Shown here: one piece after another, positions 33,746 to 45,200 of the stretch
How the letters are laid out: the number at the start of each line of letters is the position of its first letter
How positions within the stretch are numbered: position 1 is the stretch's first letter
Source: Corylus avellana
Taxonomy: Eukaryota; Streptophyta; Magnoliopsida; Fagales; Betulaceae
Reading direction: 5' to 3'
Assembly (NCBI RefSeq): GCF_901000735.1
Contig: NC_081544.1
Span: 31,862,095-31,926,094, forward strand
Length of the DNA: 64,000 bases
Translations under genes and position numbers: made by a program
The notes under the pieces: model-generated
The model's database searches: none
What the model was told of the DNA's origin: nothing
Seen by the model: only the letters and a program-made list of their open reading frames with translations

Positions 33746-36700
33746 ATGAAATTTGGGAAGCAATTCACGGCACAAATGGTGCCGGAATGGCAAGAAGCAT
33801 ACATGAATTATAATTATCTAAAAACCCTTTTGAAAGAAATCCAACATTTCAGGCAAAAAAACCGGCCGCCACCCACCCCGGCTGGCCTAAAGCGAAAGGC
33901 CACACTTTACAGAGCTTTTAGTGGGCTAACACAGAGACACAATCAACCCACAAGCCCATCCACCCCTGATCACGACATTGAGACACAAGCCATTCTAGTC
34001 AAATCGGCGAACCGGGGTGGCTCCCAGAGCTGTCAGACTACGTTTCTCATGGCCTCCGACGATGGCGGAGAATATGAGTTAGTTTATTTTAAGAGGCTGG
34101 ACGATGAATTCAACAAAGTGGACATGTTTTACAGGTCCAAGGTGGAGGAGGTGATGAAGGAAGCTGCTACCCTTAATAAGCAAATGGATGCTTTGATTGC
34201 TTTTCGGATCAAAGTGGAGAATCCTCATGGCAGCTTTGATATGTCGGTAGAGATGTCTCGTCTCGCTTCTGATGTTGCAGCTTCAACTGCTGCCTTGTCG
34301 GCTTCTACACCAAGAGGAGCCAGAGCAAGTAATAATAATTTTATTTTATTTTATTTTATTTTATTTTTTTTTCTTTCTGTTCTTCTTTTGGTATAATGAA
34401 GCTATGATTGCTTTAATTCTATTGCTTTAAGAAATTAAAACCAAATGATGTATGATGTATGAGCAGGAAGAGTTGCGATGGGCATGGATGTGATTGAAGA
34501 GAGTGAACAGAGCAGCCATGGACAATCAGAGGAATGGAGTGAGGAAAAAGATGTGGAGGAGACCGAAATGGTGAATTACCAAAAGGTTCAAGTACCGAAG
34601 CCGAAGAAGCTCGGGGGCACTAGACCAGCTCCACTGGAAGTGCTTAAGCATGTGAAAATGAACATCACTAAGGAGACTCCTCGTTCAACCATTAAAGGAT
34701 TTCTCCACCCTTTGCAGACAGAGCTGGAATTCAGTAGGGAAAATCTCAAGAAAGTTGAAGGAAAACTTAAGCTGGCTTTTGTTGAATTTTTCCAGAAGCT
34801 TCGGCTTCTAAGGAGCTATAGGTAATCCATATATGCTTGTTTATTTATATAATATATTTAATTAGCTTTCATTCTGTTTCTTCTAAATTCAGATACTATT
34901 TGCTATGAATGATACAGCTTCTTGAACACACTGGCATTTTCAAAGATCATGAAGAAATATGACAAGGTACTCCTGCCCCATAAGCTACAAAAATCCATTG
35001 CTCTTTCCCTACAGGGTTTGGAAATTGATTTTGGTCCTTATACTTTTAGCCTAACACTGCAGATTACTTCACGGAAAGCATCAAAATCTTACATGAAAAT
35101 GGTGGATAACTCCTTCCTTGGCAGCTCTGATGAGGTAAGATTTCTATATTCATAATAGAGAGAGAGGAAAAGAAAAAAAACTTGTATTAATAGAAAGGAA
35201 AGTTCTTTTTTTAAGATGATTTTAGTGACATATAATACCTAGTCCAGTGCCTTTCCTTGTAATATGATATGCCATTTGCCATTGCAGGTTTCCAAGCTTA
35301 TGGAAAGGGTTGAAGCTACATTCATCAAGCATTTCTCCAACTCCAACCGCAATAAAGCCATGAACATCCTGAGACCGAAGGCAAAGAGAGACAAACATAG
35401 GATAACATTTTCCATGGGTACGTAAGATCTCTGATGATTTAGGCTCCGTTTACTTCAACATAAAATGGTTTCTGTCAGAAAATATTTTTAGGAAAGACAT
35501 TTTCCCTGGAAATATTTTATGTCGAAAACATTTTACGGCGTTTACCTTGCACACGGAAAATAATTTTTTTTTTTAATATCTTTTTTTTATATATATTTTT
35601 TTCCAATAAGGTCTCCGTCGGGATGTGCACGGGACTTGTTCAAGACCTCGTAGGGACCTGTCCAGGACCTTACTGGGACTTGCCCGGGACCTGCCCGGAA
35701 CCCGCACAGGAATTGACCGGGACCTGACCGGGACTTGCTCGGGACCTACCCGGAACCCTCTCGGGACTTACCCGGGACCCCGCCGGGACTTGACCGGAAC
35801 CCGCCCGGGACTTGCTCGGGACCCCGCTGGGACCTACCCGGGACTTGACCGGGACCCACCCGGGACCTGACCGGGCAAGTCACGGGCGGATCTTGAGCAG
35901 GTCCAGTCAAGTCTAGGGCGGGTCCCGGCGGGTCCCAGGCAAGTCCCGGGCGAGTCTCGGTCAAGTCCGAGTGGGTCCCGGTCAAGTCCCGACCAGGTCT
36001 TAGTTAAGTCCAGGGCAAGTCCCAGGCGGGTCCCAGGCAAGTCTTGAGTGGATCTCGGTCCAATCCCGGTAGGTCCTGGCGGGGTCCCGAGCGGGTTTCG
36101 GACAAGTCCCTGGAGGGTCCCGGTCAGGTCGTGGGCGGGTATCGGGCAAGTCTCGGTCAAGTCCTGGGCGGATCTCGGGCAAGTCCCGTTCAAGTCCCAA
36201 GCGGGTCCCAATCAAGTCCGAGCGAGTCCCGATCAAGTCTCGGTCAAGTCTAGTGCAAGTCTCATGCGGGTCCCGTCGGGGTCCCGGGCGGGTCCAGGTC
36301 AAGTCCCGGTCAGGTCCCGGTCAAGTCTCGGGAAGGTCCCGAGCAAGTCCCAGGCGGGTCCCGGTCAAGTCTCGGTCAGTTCCCGGGCAGGTCTCGATCA
36401 AGTTCTGGGTGGGTCCCAGTCAAGTCCCGATCAGGTCCCGGGCAGATCCCGGTCAATTCCCGGGAGGGTCCCAGTCAAGTCTCGGCGAGGTTCTGGGCGG
36501 GTTTTGACAAGGTCCATCGATTTAAGAATGAGATGCTCATAGTCGGAAAATGGTTTACGGTTTTCATTTTCAGAAAATTAAAGAAGAATTTTCAGTCAAA
36601 AGAAAAATATTTTTCATTGACCACTATTTTACGTCGAAGTAAATACCAGAAAATGTGGAAATCATTTTCTTAAAACCATTTTATGTGAGCTTTAGTATGA

Positions 36701-38599
36701 TTTGAACTTCGTATGGAAAATTTGGATATCCGTATCTTTCCCTTGAATCTGGTGGTTGGAAAAAATTTCAGGTTTCTTTGCTGGGTGCACAGCAGCTCTG
36801 ATAGTAGCTCTTATTTTGATTATACGTGCCCGCGGTATCATGAAGGAGAAGGGTGGCACCCAGTACATGGAGAACATGTTTCCCCTTTACAGGTTTCTTC
36901 TTAAACTGGATTTCTAGGATTAAATATCCAAATCATATATACATAAAACGCTTAAACTTCACACTGCAGCTTGTTTGGATTTATAGTCCTGCACATGCTG
37001 ATGTATGGCGCAAATATCTATTTCTGGAGGCGGTACCGAGTCAATTATTCCTTCATATTTGGATTCAAGGAAGGAACAGATGTTGGGTACCTTGAAGTTC
37101 TTCTCCTCAGTTTTGGTCTTGCAGCACTTGCACTAGCCAGTGTGCTCTCAAACCTTGACATGCATTCGCCAGAATACAATTCCTTCACCGAGCTTTTGCC
37201 TCTCAACTTGGTTTTTGTAAGATTATATATACGACTTAAAACTTTTTTTTTTTTTTTTTTCACATTTCTGAACCTAATCCTGCATGTCTTTCCCTGCAGC
37301 TTGTAGTCATCATATTATTCTGCCCATTCAACATCATGTATCGGGCAGGTCGTTTCTTCTTTCTCACATGTCTCTTCCACTGTATCTTTGCTCCTTTGTA
37401 CAAGGTAAATGGTGGAAAAATCTAATTATAATTGAACTGTGGTGTGTGTGTGTGTGTTAACATTTGAGACTTTCTTTCCACTGCAGGTCACACTCACGGA
37501 TTTCTTCTTGGCAGATCAGTTGACAAGCCAGGTTGCAGAATCACTCCACGAATTTCCCTTTTCTTTTGTCCATCCAGAAATTCATTCTATTGATCATTAT
37601 TTTTGTGCAGGTGCAAGCCCTAAGAAGTCTTGAGTTCTACATTTGCTACTATGGTTGGGGAGACTACAAGCACAGACAGAACACTTGCAAAAAAAGCGAC
37701 GTATATAAAACTTTCTGGTTCATCGTTGCTGTGATTCCATACTTGTCTCGGCTCCTTCAGGCATCAACTCAAACTTACCTTCTTCCTTCACTACTACTCG
37801 AATGATTATTGCTGCAGCCTGCAGGCACTTATATTTTTCTATATTCCTGTCTCTTCTTCTTCTTCTTCAGTGCCTCCGTCGCCGGTTTGAAGAGAAAAAT
37901 TATAGGGACGGATATAACGGGCTGAAATATTTTGTGACAATTGTGGCTGTTTGCATGAGGACAGCTTACAGTCTTGACAAGAGATTGGGTTGGGGAGCGC
38001 TAGCCTGGATTTTCTCAGCCTGTGCAGCAATTGTTAGTACATACTGGGATCTCGTTATTGACTGGGGGCTTCTGCAACGGCAATCGAAGAACCGTTGGTT
38101 GAGAGACAAGCTCCTAATACCTCACAAAAGTGTATATTTTGTAGCCATGGTGAGTAAATGACTTTACATTGGAGAGTACTTTCATAAAAAATCTGACACT
38201 AACAATCTTTAACTTCATGATCACAATGCAGGTGTTGAATGTTTTCCTGAGGTTTGCTTGGATGCAAACTGTATTGGGTTTTAAGGTGTCTTTCTTACAT
38301 GCAGAATCCTTGGTCACCATTGTAGCCAGCCTAGAGATCATTCGTCGTGGGATATGGAATTTCTTCAGGTAAACAACATTTTCAGTCAAATTTTGATATT
38401 AAATTTCCTACATGTTAATATATGCTAATAAGAAGTATTGGGATTGCTTGGTGAGAGTTGGTGCAAGTTATAAGCTTCTAAATTTTGGTGATTTATCAGG
38501 CTGGAGAATGAGCATTTGAACAATGTTGGCAACTTCCGAGCATTCAAGTCTGTACCACTACCCTTCAACTATGATGGAGATGACGACAAGGATGAGTAA
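33746..38599 (+). CDS. PHO1 family SPX-EXS phosphate exporter (PHO1-A)
   Basis: Thirteen exons: 33746-34328, 34467-34821, 34918-34966, 35063-35134, 35288-35417, 36772-36892, 36970-37216, 37300-37404, 37487-37531, 37611-37760, 37871-38149, 38232-38368, 38500-38599, giving 790 aa. The SPX domain begins at [20 protein letters not shown] and continues to about residue 340 ([17 protein letters not shown]), with conserved basic residues of the inositol-pyrophosphate pocket. Membrane segments follow, and the EXS domain occupies the last third ([48 protein letters not shown]). PHO1 proteins export phosphate, classically into the xylem; the subfamily is not settled here. All introns are GT-AG except the one after exon 10, which starts GC (CAG|GCATCA, 37761-37870). 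Intron 5 (1.35 kb) is mostly foldback copy 2. The paralogue PHO1-B lies tail to tail downstream. Confidence 0.95.
35442..36691 (-). mobile_element. foldback element copy 2, inverted relative to copy 1, in PHO1-A intron 5
   Basis: Starts GGCTCCGTTTACTTCAACAT, flanked by TTA (35439-35441), and ends ...TTTTATGTGAGCT, flanked by TTA (36692-36694). Its left terminal region matches the reverse complement of copy 1's right end. Its right part (TCATTCTTAAATCGATGGAC on the minus strand) matches copy 1's left end, so it is the same element in opposite orientation. The core at about 35625-36515 has about 23 units one way and about 58 the other, reversing near 35877. The right terminus lacks about 9 bases of the repeat. 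It begins 24 bases after the exon 5 donor. The 3-bp TTA duplication suggests a PIF/Harbinger-type mechanism. Confidence 0.85.
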
Positions 38600-40685
38600 A
38601 CTGTCACAGGCTGCATTTTGATTAAAAAAAGAAAGAAAAGCAAACACTATTTATCTCAAGGTTGTATGTTGCTCACATCAAGTGGCCAATGATCATAAGG
38701 TCACTAAGCTTTGGTCAAGCAAAACCTTAGTTATGATCTTTCTTTTTTGATAAGCAAAAGAAATTTATTAGAAGCGCAAAGGGCACAACCGAATGTTAAA
38801 ACCAGCTATTCTATTCCATCTTCTTCAAATCTTAATACAAGCTATTCATTTTTCCTAATAGAATAGCCATTCCACATACCAAATGGACCCTTGAGGTATT
38901 TTGTGACATGATCTTTCAAATCCAGCTGATTGCATTCTCACAACAAATCAAGGTATTTTGTGACTTTCAAGGTCGCAGAAAGTTAAAACCAGATTATGTA
39001 AATCATAAAAGAACCATGCCCGAAAAAAATAGTGTTTCAAAAATTCAAGCAGCCATACGGCAGCATAGTAGCATACTAAAAGATAACTGATTTGCCTTTC
39101 TAGCTGCGATCAGGATCCCAACTCAAGGTAGAACAAGATACTTGACCAGGCTGAGCAGGCCTTTGCAGATCATTCTTAAAACCCAGAATCCCAAAAGACC
39201 TGATTTTCCAGAAAGCATAACATTGTCGACAATTGCAACAACCACTTCTCATATCACCGCAATCGACAAACCTTAACTCAAATTCAGAGGGGCACATATC
39301 TTTTAAAAATCCAAAATGACATTAAAACTTTTTTTCCAGATAAGATCAACCTGTTAGAGATTTCCATGACTCATGCAGAGAAAAGAGCAATGGACAGTCT
39401 AATTACCTAAATAACATAGAACTTTGCAGTACCAGTAGAATCATCATTTTTTAATATTGATGTGTTCGCAAACCCCACAAGCAACACCTGCTAGTCTAAG
39501 CGGCATGGAATCCTTTGTACACACGATGCCCTTAGCTACACAAGCTGAGTCTTAATTACTTTCAACCTAAAACAGAGAGGATTACAAAGGGGAGGGGAAA
39601 AAAATGTACTCGTGCAACATGATATATTTGGAACAGAAACCCCACCCCTATAATCGCAATCATATCTACAATAACCTACAACAATACCTTGGAACAACAT
39701 TAGTGATGTTAAATGCAGGAAGTGACAGAAAATCAAACTCCCAAACTCCAAAATCAAGAGCAAATTAATGTGAAATAATTTTCTATAAGGGAAGAGACGT
39801 GAAAGGTTCGCAGAAACTCATAAAGTAACAAAAGTCCCCAATAATAAGCTCAGGGCAATGATAAACATGTGGAATGCAGTAGACGCCCATAAGGGAATGG
39901 TTAAGATGCTCATATTCACCAAGTAATTGCATAAACTAACATGTCCGTAGAGACACAGAAGATGAAGTGCATTATTTGATATGAAATTTAAGCAAAAACA
40001 TGGATTTTACACCCCTTGCTATTACAGGTTACCAATTTTAAAGCAATCAAATGGTACAGACACACTAAAAATGAAGGTAGGAATGCAACTAATACAAATA
40101 AGTGCAAATCTAAAATTCAACCAATATGCCAACCCACACAAGATAACCAACAAGCCAGACGAGACACAGAAGAGCATTATAAGGGCAATCAATTAAGCAT
40201 GTGAAGTGCATCGAGGCACAGAAAAGGGAGATGTGTGGACTAGCCATGGAAATCGAATTGCAATTTCACGAAGCTCCGTTCGATAATCCAATTGGAATCA
40301 GAGAAAAAAAAAAAGGTAACATGGAAGTAATATAACAGAAACAATATACAAAAACAGTTGAACACAGAAGCAATAATAAGGTAAGCTGAAGAAAATGATA
40401 CTTCAAGAGACCCTTTCTCTTATATCTTTGCACTTTGAGTGTAGCAACATACATAAATTTTTTCACTTTTGTTATTCTGAAGCCAAAAAAAGTGATAGAA
40501 GCTCAATCACTTCCATTCATCACGATTTCCTAATTGTCTCTAAAAAGGGGAGAAAACTCCGAAATAATTCTCTTATCGCCGCTCATACCGGCGAAATGGA
40601 AACAAAAAGTACAAGAAATCGATATTTTCATTTCTAATGAAACTGATTAAAAAAAAAAAGAAAAAGCACCTAATCGTCTCAATTG
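38600..40685. other. convergent spacer between PHO1-A and the GCK gene
   Basis: Contains both 3' UTRs and an inverted LINE tail at 38741-38795. Several short open stretches (for example 38908-39090 and 39100-39297) lack any recognisable protein, splice context or codon signature. I see no further gene or repeat; 39300-40600 is AT-rich and featureless to me. Confidence 0.5.
38741..38795 (-). mobile_element. LINE-type 3' tail fragment, minus orientation
   Basis: The minus strand reads GCCCTTTGCGCTTCTAATAA, then ATTTCTTTTGCTTATCAAAAAAG, matching the LINE 3' terminus in O-FucT intron 4. Only the extreme 3' end is recognisable. Confidence 0.5.
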
Positions 40686-41327
40686 TCAATTAGAAGCCTC
40701 TCTCTGCTCCGAAACCTTCGAATCCGAACCCGCATTTTGGTCCGAACCCTCAGAAGAAGCTTCCTTCTCCTTCTCTTTCTCCATCTCCAATTCCTTCACG
40801 GCCTCCTCCTCGGCCATCTTCTCGGCCTTGAGTATCGGCTCGTAGTAGTCGGCATGAGCCTCCATGCACTTCTTCAACGCCCCAGTCACCTCCGAGCACT
40901 TCTCCACCAAGTCCTCCTTGTTCTTCTCGGCCTCCTCCACACAATTTTCCCACGCTATAAAGCTCTCCTTGCACCCACCCCCCTTCATGAACAAGCAGAA
41001 CCCACACTCTCCCTCTTCTTCGCCTTCTTCCTCATTCTCAGAGACTACCTTCTCCGATTGCTCCAATTCTTCTTGGGCATTCTCTTCTTTTGGTGTTCGG
41101 GTGGTGTCGATTGAGGGATCCAATGGTTCGGCCGAAGGCGGGTTTTCCAGAGTATTGGATTCGGGGGTTTCCGATTTGGGGTCTAGGGTTTTAGAATTAG
41201 AATCGGACATTCTACTGCTTTCTGAGTTGGGCGGCGATCCGGGCCTCTGAGAATTGCTAGGAATCGCCGAGTCAGCGCTGGGACTGTCGCTAGGGCTTGT
41301 TGTGGTGGAAGAGAACATGCTTCCCAT
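40686..41327 (-). CDS. GCK-domain (twin CX9C, Mia40-like) protein
   Basis: Single-exon gene of 213 aa; start ATG at 41327, stop at 40686. Residues 1-100 are Ser/Pro/Glu-rich and probably disordered. The domain begins at about 107 (CGFCLFMKGGGCKESFIAWE) and has Cys108-X2-Cys111 followed by two CX9C pairs, Cys119-129 and Cys144-154. Twin CX9C helical hairpins are typical of intermembrane-space proteins held by disulfides, but the GCK family's role is not established and I see no clear targeting signal. The C-terminal 50 residues are an acidic/basic coiled coil (EKMAEEEAVKELEMEKEKEK). It sits between the two convergent PHO1 genes. An intron in the 3' UTR cannot be excluded. Confidence 0.9.
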   Translation of the reverse strand: MGSMFSSTTTSPSDSPSADSAIPSNSQRPGSPPNSESSRMSDSNSKTLDPKSETPESNTLENPPSAEPLDPSIDTTRTPKEENAQEELEQSEKVVSENEEEGEEEGECGFCLFMKGGGCKESFIAWENCVEEAEKNKEDLVEKCSEVTGALKKCMEAHADYYEPILKAEKMAEEEAVKELEMEKEKEKEASSEGSDQNAGSDSKVSEQREASN

Positions 41328-42149
41328 CGCTGCTTAAAACCTCTAAAACCCTTGCGAAAAGTCTTCGAGCTCTGTTTTTATTATTATTATTATTATTATT
41401 ATTGTTAAACTGTTATTAATTTTTTTAGTTTATTTCTTTCATTTTCATGGCGAATTAACTAACGGACATCTAGCAGAATTTTTTTGAAAAGAAGTCTCTA
41501 GGGTTTACACGATGCGTACTGGGCATCCGGGACTCCTCGTGCTTACTACGCAAGTCTAATGATCTCAGCCGTCCACTTTAATTTGGGTGTGGGGAATAAG
41601 ATGCATAGGATCCTCTCTCTATTTGAACCGAGATATTTCATAATTTATTTACAGATTTAATTTTGTAAATATTATCATATTGTGAAAATATTGTCTTGTT
41701 ATTTAAAATTTTAAATAATATAACACTATGTATACCAAAAATTAAATCTTGATTATTATTTTTTATTTCACTTGAAATAAAGAGAATTGTTTCGATGATA
41801 TTTTAATTTGAAGAGCAGGCTAAACAATGATCCCTTTTACTAAGTGCCTAGGAACATTTGATTTGCTTTTCTAATAAACTGGGATTGATTCATGGAGAAG
41901 CTTCAATTTTCCCAAATTTAAAGAGAAAAAATTTACTACGGCATTTAAAATCAATTACTATTACTTCAAATAATGTATTTTTTTGGGGATGAGATTTTAA
42001 ATGCACAAGGCATGACATGAACCTGAGGCTAATGAAATCCAAAGATCCTACTGGCTTTAGGAATTGTTGCTCCATGTTCACCAGCATAAATGTTGGGCCT
42101 TTGCCCATAACAGAAGCTTTTCTATGCATATATAGAGATACCAAAGACT
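41328..42149. other. spacer between the GCK gene promoter and the PHO1-B 3' end
   Basis: Holds the GCK 5' flank with an (ATT)n run at 41376-41401, then AT-rich sequence. The last roughly 200 bases before 42150 are probably PHO1-B 3' UTR. No gene seen. Confidence 0.55.
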
Positions 42150-42251
42150 TCATAAAGTTTTTTCAAGACTTGGGATCATCCTCAAAGCAAGGGCAAAAGC
42201 ATCATGGCCTTGGTGGACATCATCCTTGTCTTCTTCTTCTTCTTCTTCTTC

Positions 42252-42294
<43 letters not shown>

Positions 42295-45200
42295 GCCTCA
42301 TAGTAACTGAAAGGAAGCGGGACCGACTTGAATGCGCGGTACTTGCCAACATTGTTTAGGTGCTCGTTTTCCAACCTGATTGAATAAATTAGTAATAATC
42401 GCTTAATTTAGCTTTCCTTGAAAGCCTACACTATCAGACTCTCACGATTTTGTGCTACATATGACTGTATCAGCCTTCTAGGCTCTATCCATTGAATCAT
42501 TGATTGCATAAGAACTAAAAAACAGTGGTGTATTTAAGCTCTATGTGCTTTAATGATGGGTTTTTTTGTGTGTTGTGAGAACTAAAGAACAAAAGCAAAC
42601 TCAACAAATATGCATTCTGATCTCAAAAAAGATACAATACCTGAAGAAGCTCCAAATGCCACGGCGAATAATTTCTAGGCAGGAAAAGAGTGTTGTTATG
42701 GTCATTTTATGGAGGGATTGCAATCTGAATCCTAACACCAATTGCATCCAACCAAGTCGCAGTACTATATTCAAGACCTGCTATGAGAGCCCACAAACAA
42801 ATTGGATTAATATATAGGAAGAACAATGACAAAAAAAATTTAAATCTCTCAAATCAAGAAAGAAGAATACCATAGCTGCAAAGTAGACACTCTTGTGTGA
42901 AACTAGAAGTTTATCTCTCAAATATTTGTTCTTTGATTGCCTTCGCAGAAGCCCCCAGTCCACAACAATATCCCAGTATGTATTTAACGCTACTGCAATA
43001 CAAGAGCTGACTAGTGCTAACACCAACCAGTTCATTCCCTTCTTTAGTTCAAAAGCTGTTCTAATAAGAACTGCAACAATGGTCGAGCAGTACTTTACAG
43101 CATTGAACACGTGCATTGCATCTTTGTCTTCACAAAATCGACGAATGCACTACAAAATGACATTATACCATCTGTCGGTGTTTTTCTACTTCTCTTTTTT
43201 TTTTTAAAAAAAAAAAATGCAATAAGTTGAATGTTTCAATGTCTATTTGAAGAGTTGTTTTACTTTCATTAAAAGAAGTCTGAGTATTTAGTCCTGCAAT
43301 GTATCTGCATGCACGAGCATTAGCATTAGGTAGTTGGACATAGAGCCGTTGCAGTTTCTGCATGGGATCATATTTTATGAACTAGTTTCTAACAGGGGAA
43401 GAAAACTCTTCTTAAGCTGCACCTATGCCTCTGTTTCTGTATCGCTAGGATTTCATTATACAAGCTTAAATGGGAACGTGATTGATGCAGTAATAATTTC
43501 AACATCTTGGTAGTCTAAATCTGGATGGTCAAATAGTATGAACGAATGCAAGACCCAAAGTCAAGCTCAGTGGTCTCCGAACAGCAAGTAAGCCACTTAT
43601 TATTATTATTATTACTATTATTTGATAAGTAATTGGCCCAAGAGGAGGAAGAAGGCAAGCCAGCCACAAACACTCGCACATTTGAATAGCATGACACAGG
43701 TATTTTTCAGTGGTGCAAGTTGAACAGAGAAGTCAGCATCATGCATGACATATTTGTACCCCAGAAATAAAAGTCTCCTGTAAACTAGTTAGAGAATCAC
43801 CAAAGAATTCCACGGATGAATAGCACTTAAAAGGAACATAATATACACATACCCTAACCTTATAATTATGGGAGTATATACTCATCAAAATTATGGGATT
43901 CTATCACGTATCCACTTCCACAATGCATCATGAGTAGCACACTCATAACACAGAGAAAAGAAAGTTCGATGATACCTGTAGGAAGCGCAGCCAAAATGGT
44001 ATAACAGCAACAATGAAATAGAAGGTATTATAGACACCATGACTACGGCACTTTTGCCTCCTTGAGTATTCTCCCGATCCATAGTAGCAAATGTATAACT
44101 CAAAAATCCTAAAAGCCTGGACCTGAGGTTAAACGGCAGCAAACAGCATAATAAGAAAAATGTTATATATCCCAAATTTTTTTTCCCAAATATGGTTCCC
44201 AAATGATGTGTCACAATTTCAAGAGATGGTGACATATTTTCCAAAATAATAGATTGTATAGAATTGTGACACATCATTTGGGAACCATATTAATTAGGAA
44301 GAAGAAATTTGGGATGTGTAGCATTTATCGCATAATAAAAATAAAAAGTCATAGATACTCAGTATTGCAGCCAATTAAATGCATGGAAGTGTAAAACCTG
44401 GCTAGTAAGCTGGTCTGCCAAGAAAAAATCTGGTAGAGTAACCTGCAGGGAAAGACAATTGAGAATGATATCTAATTCATTGTAGGAATGTTATCTAGTT
44501 ATTGACATTCCATTACCTGGTAGAGAGGGGCACAAATACAGCGGAAGATACAGTTAATGAAGAAGATACGACTTGAACGGAATATGATGTTGAAAGGGCA
44601 GAAGGTGATGACAAACAGAAACTGCAGATGAGAAGATTGAAGTTAATCTGGGGACGTTTTGTATTATGCATGTAACTGGAACACCAGGAGAGAGTTTGGT
44701 GAGAAAAAGAAAATCGGCCTTAATCATGTAGCAGCAATTAGTTGTGACAAACAAGTTTAAAGTACTCTAGAAAAGAAAAGGATTAATACTTTAAGAGTCT
44801 TACAGTAACTAAGCCCAGAGGAACCAGTTCAGTGACTGTCTTGTATTCTTGAGTATTTGAGTCCATGTCCAGGTGCAAGTTTGCAAGGAAACCAGCTGAT
44901 GCAAGTACTGTAAGACCAGTGCTGAGGAGGATAACTTCTCGATAGCCCAACTCAGTTCCTCGCTTGAAACCAAATATAAATGGATAGTTGACCCGATAAC
45001 GCCTCCAAAAGTATATGTTTCCCCCATACACGAGCATATGTAGAACAATATATGCAAATAAACTGCAAGGAAATTCACATTGTTAAAGAGAAACACAGGC
45101 TGGATGAAAAGTTGAAAAAGTACTTTCCATGTAAGTTTCAGGGAGGTCCTTAGTTACGTGTATAATGGGAAAATATTTTCCATGTACTGGGTTCCCTCCT

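Noticed and set aside
35625..36542. ORFs of 69-164 codons inside PHO1-A intron 5
   Set aside because: Same cause: inverted 11-bp arrays of foldback copy 2.
40683..41250. Plus-strand ORFs opposite the GCK gene
   Set aside because: Antisense shadows of a Glu/Ser-rich coding region.
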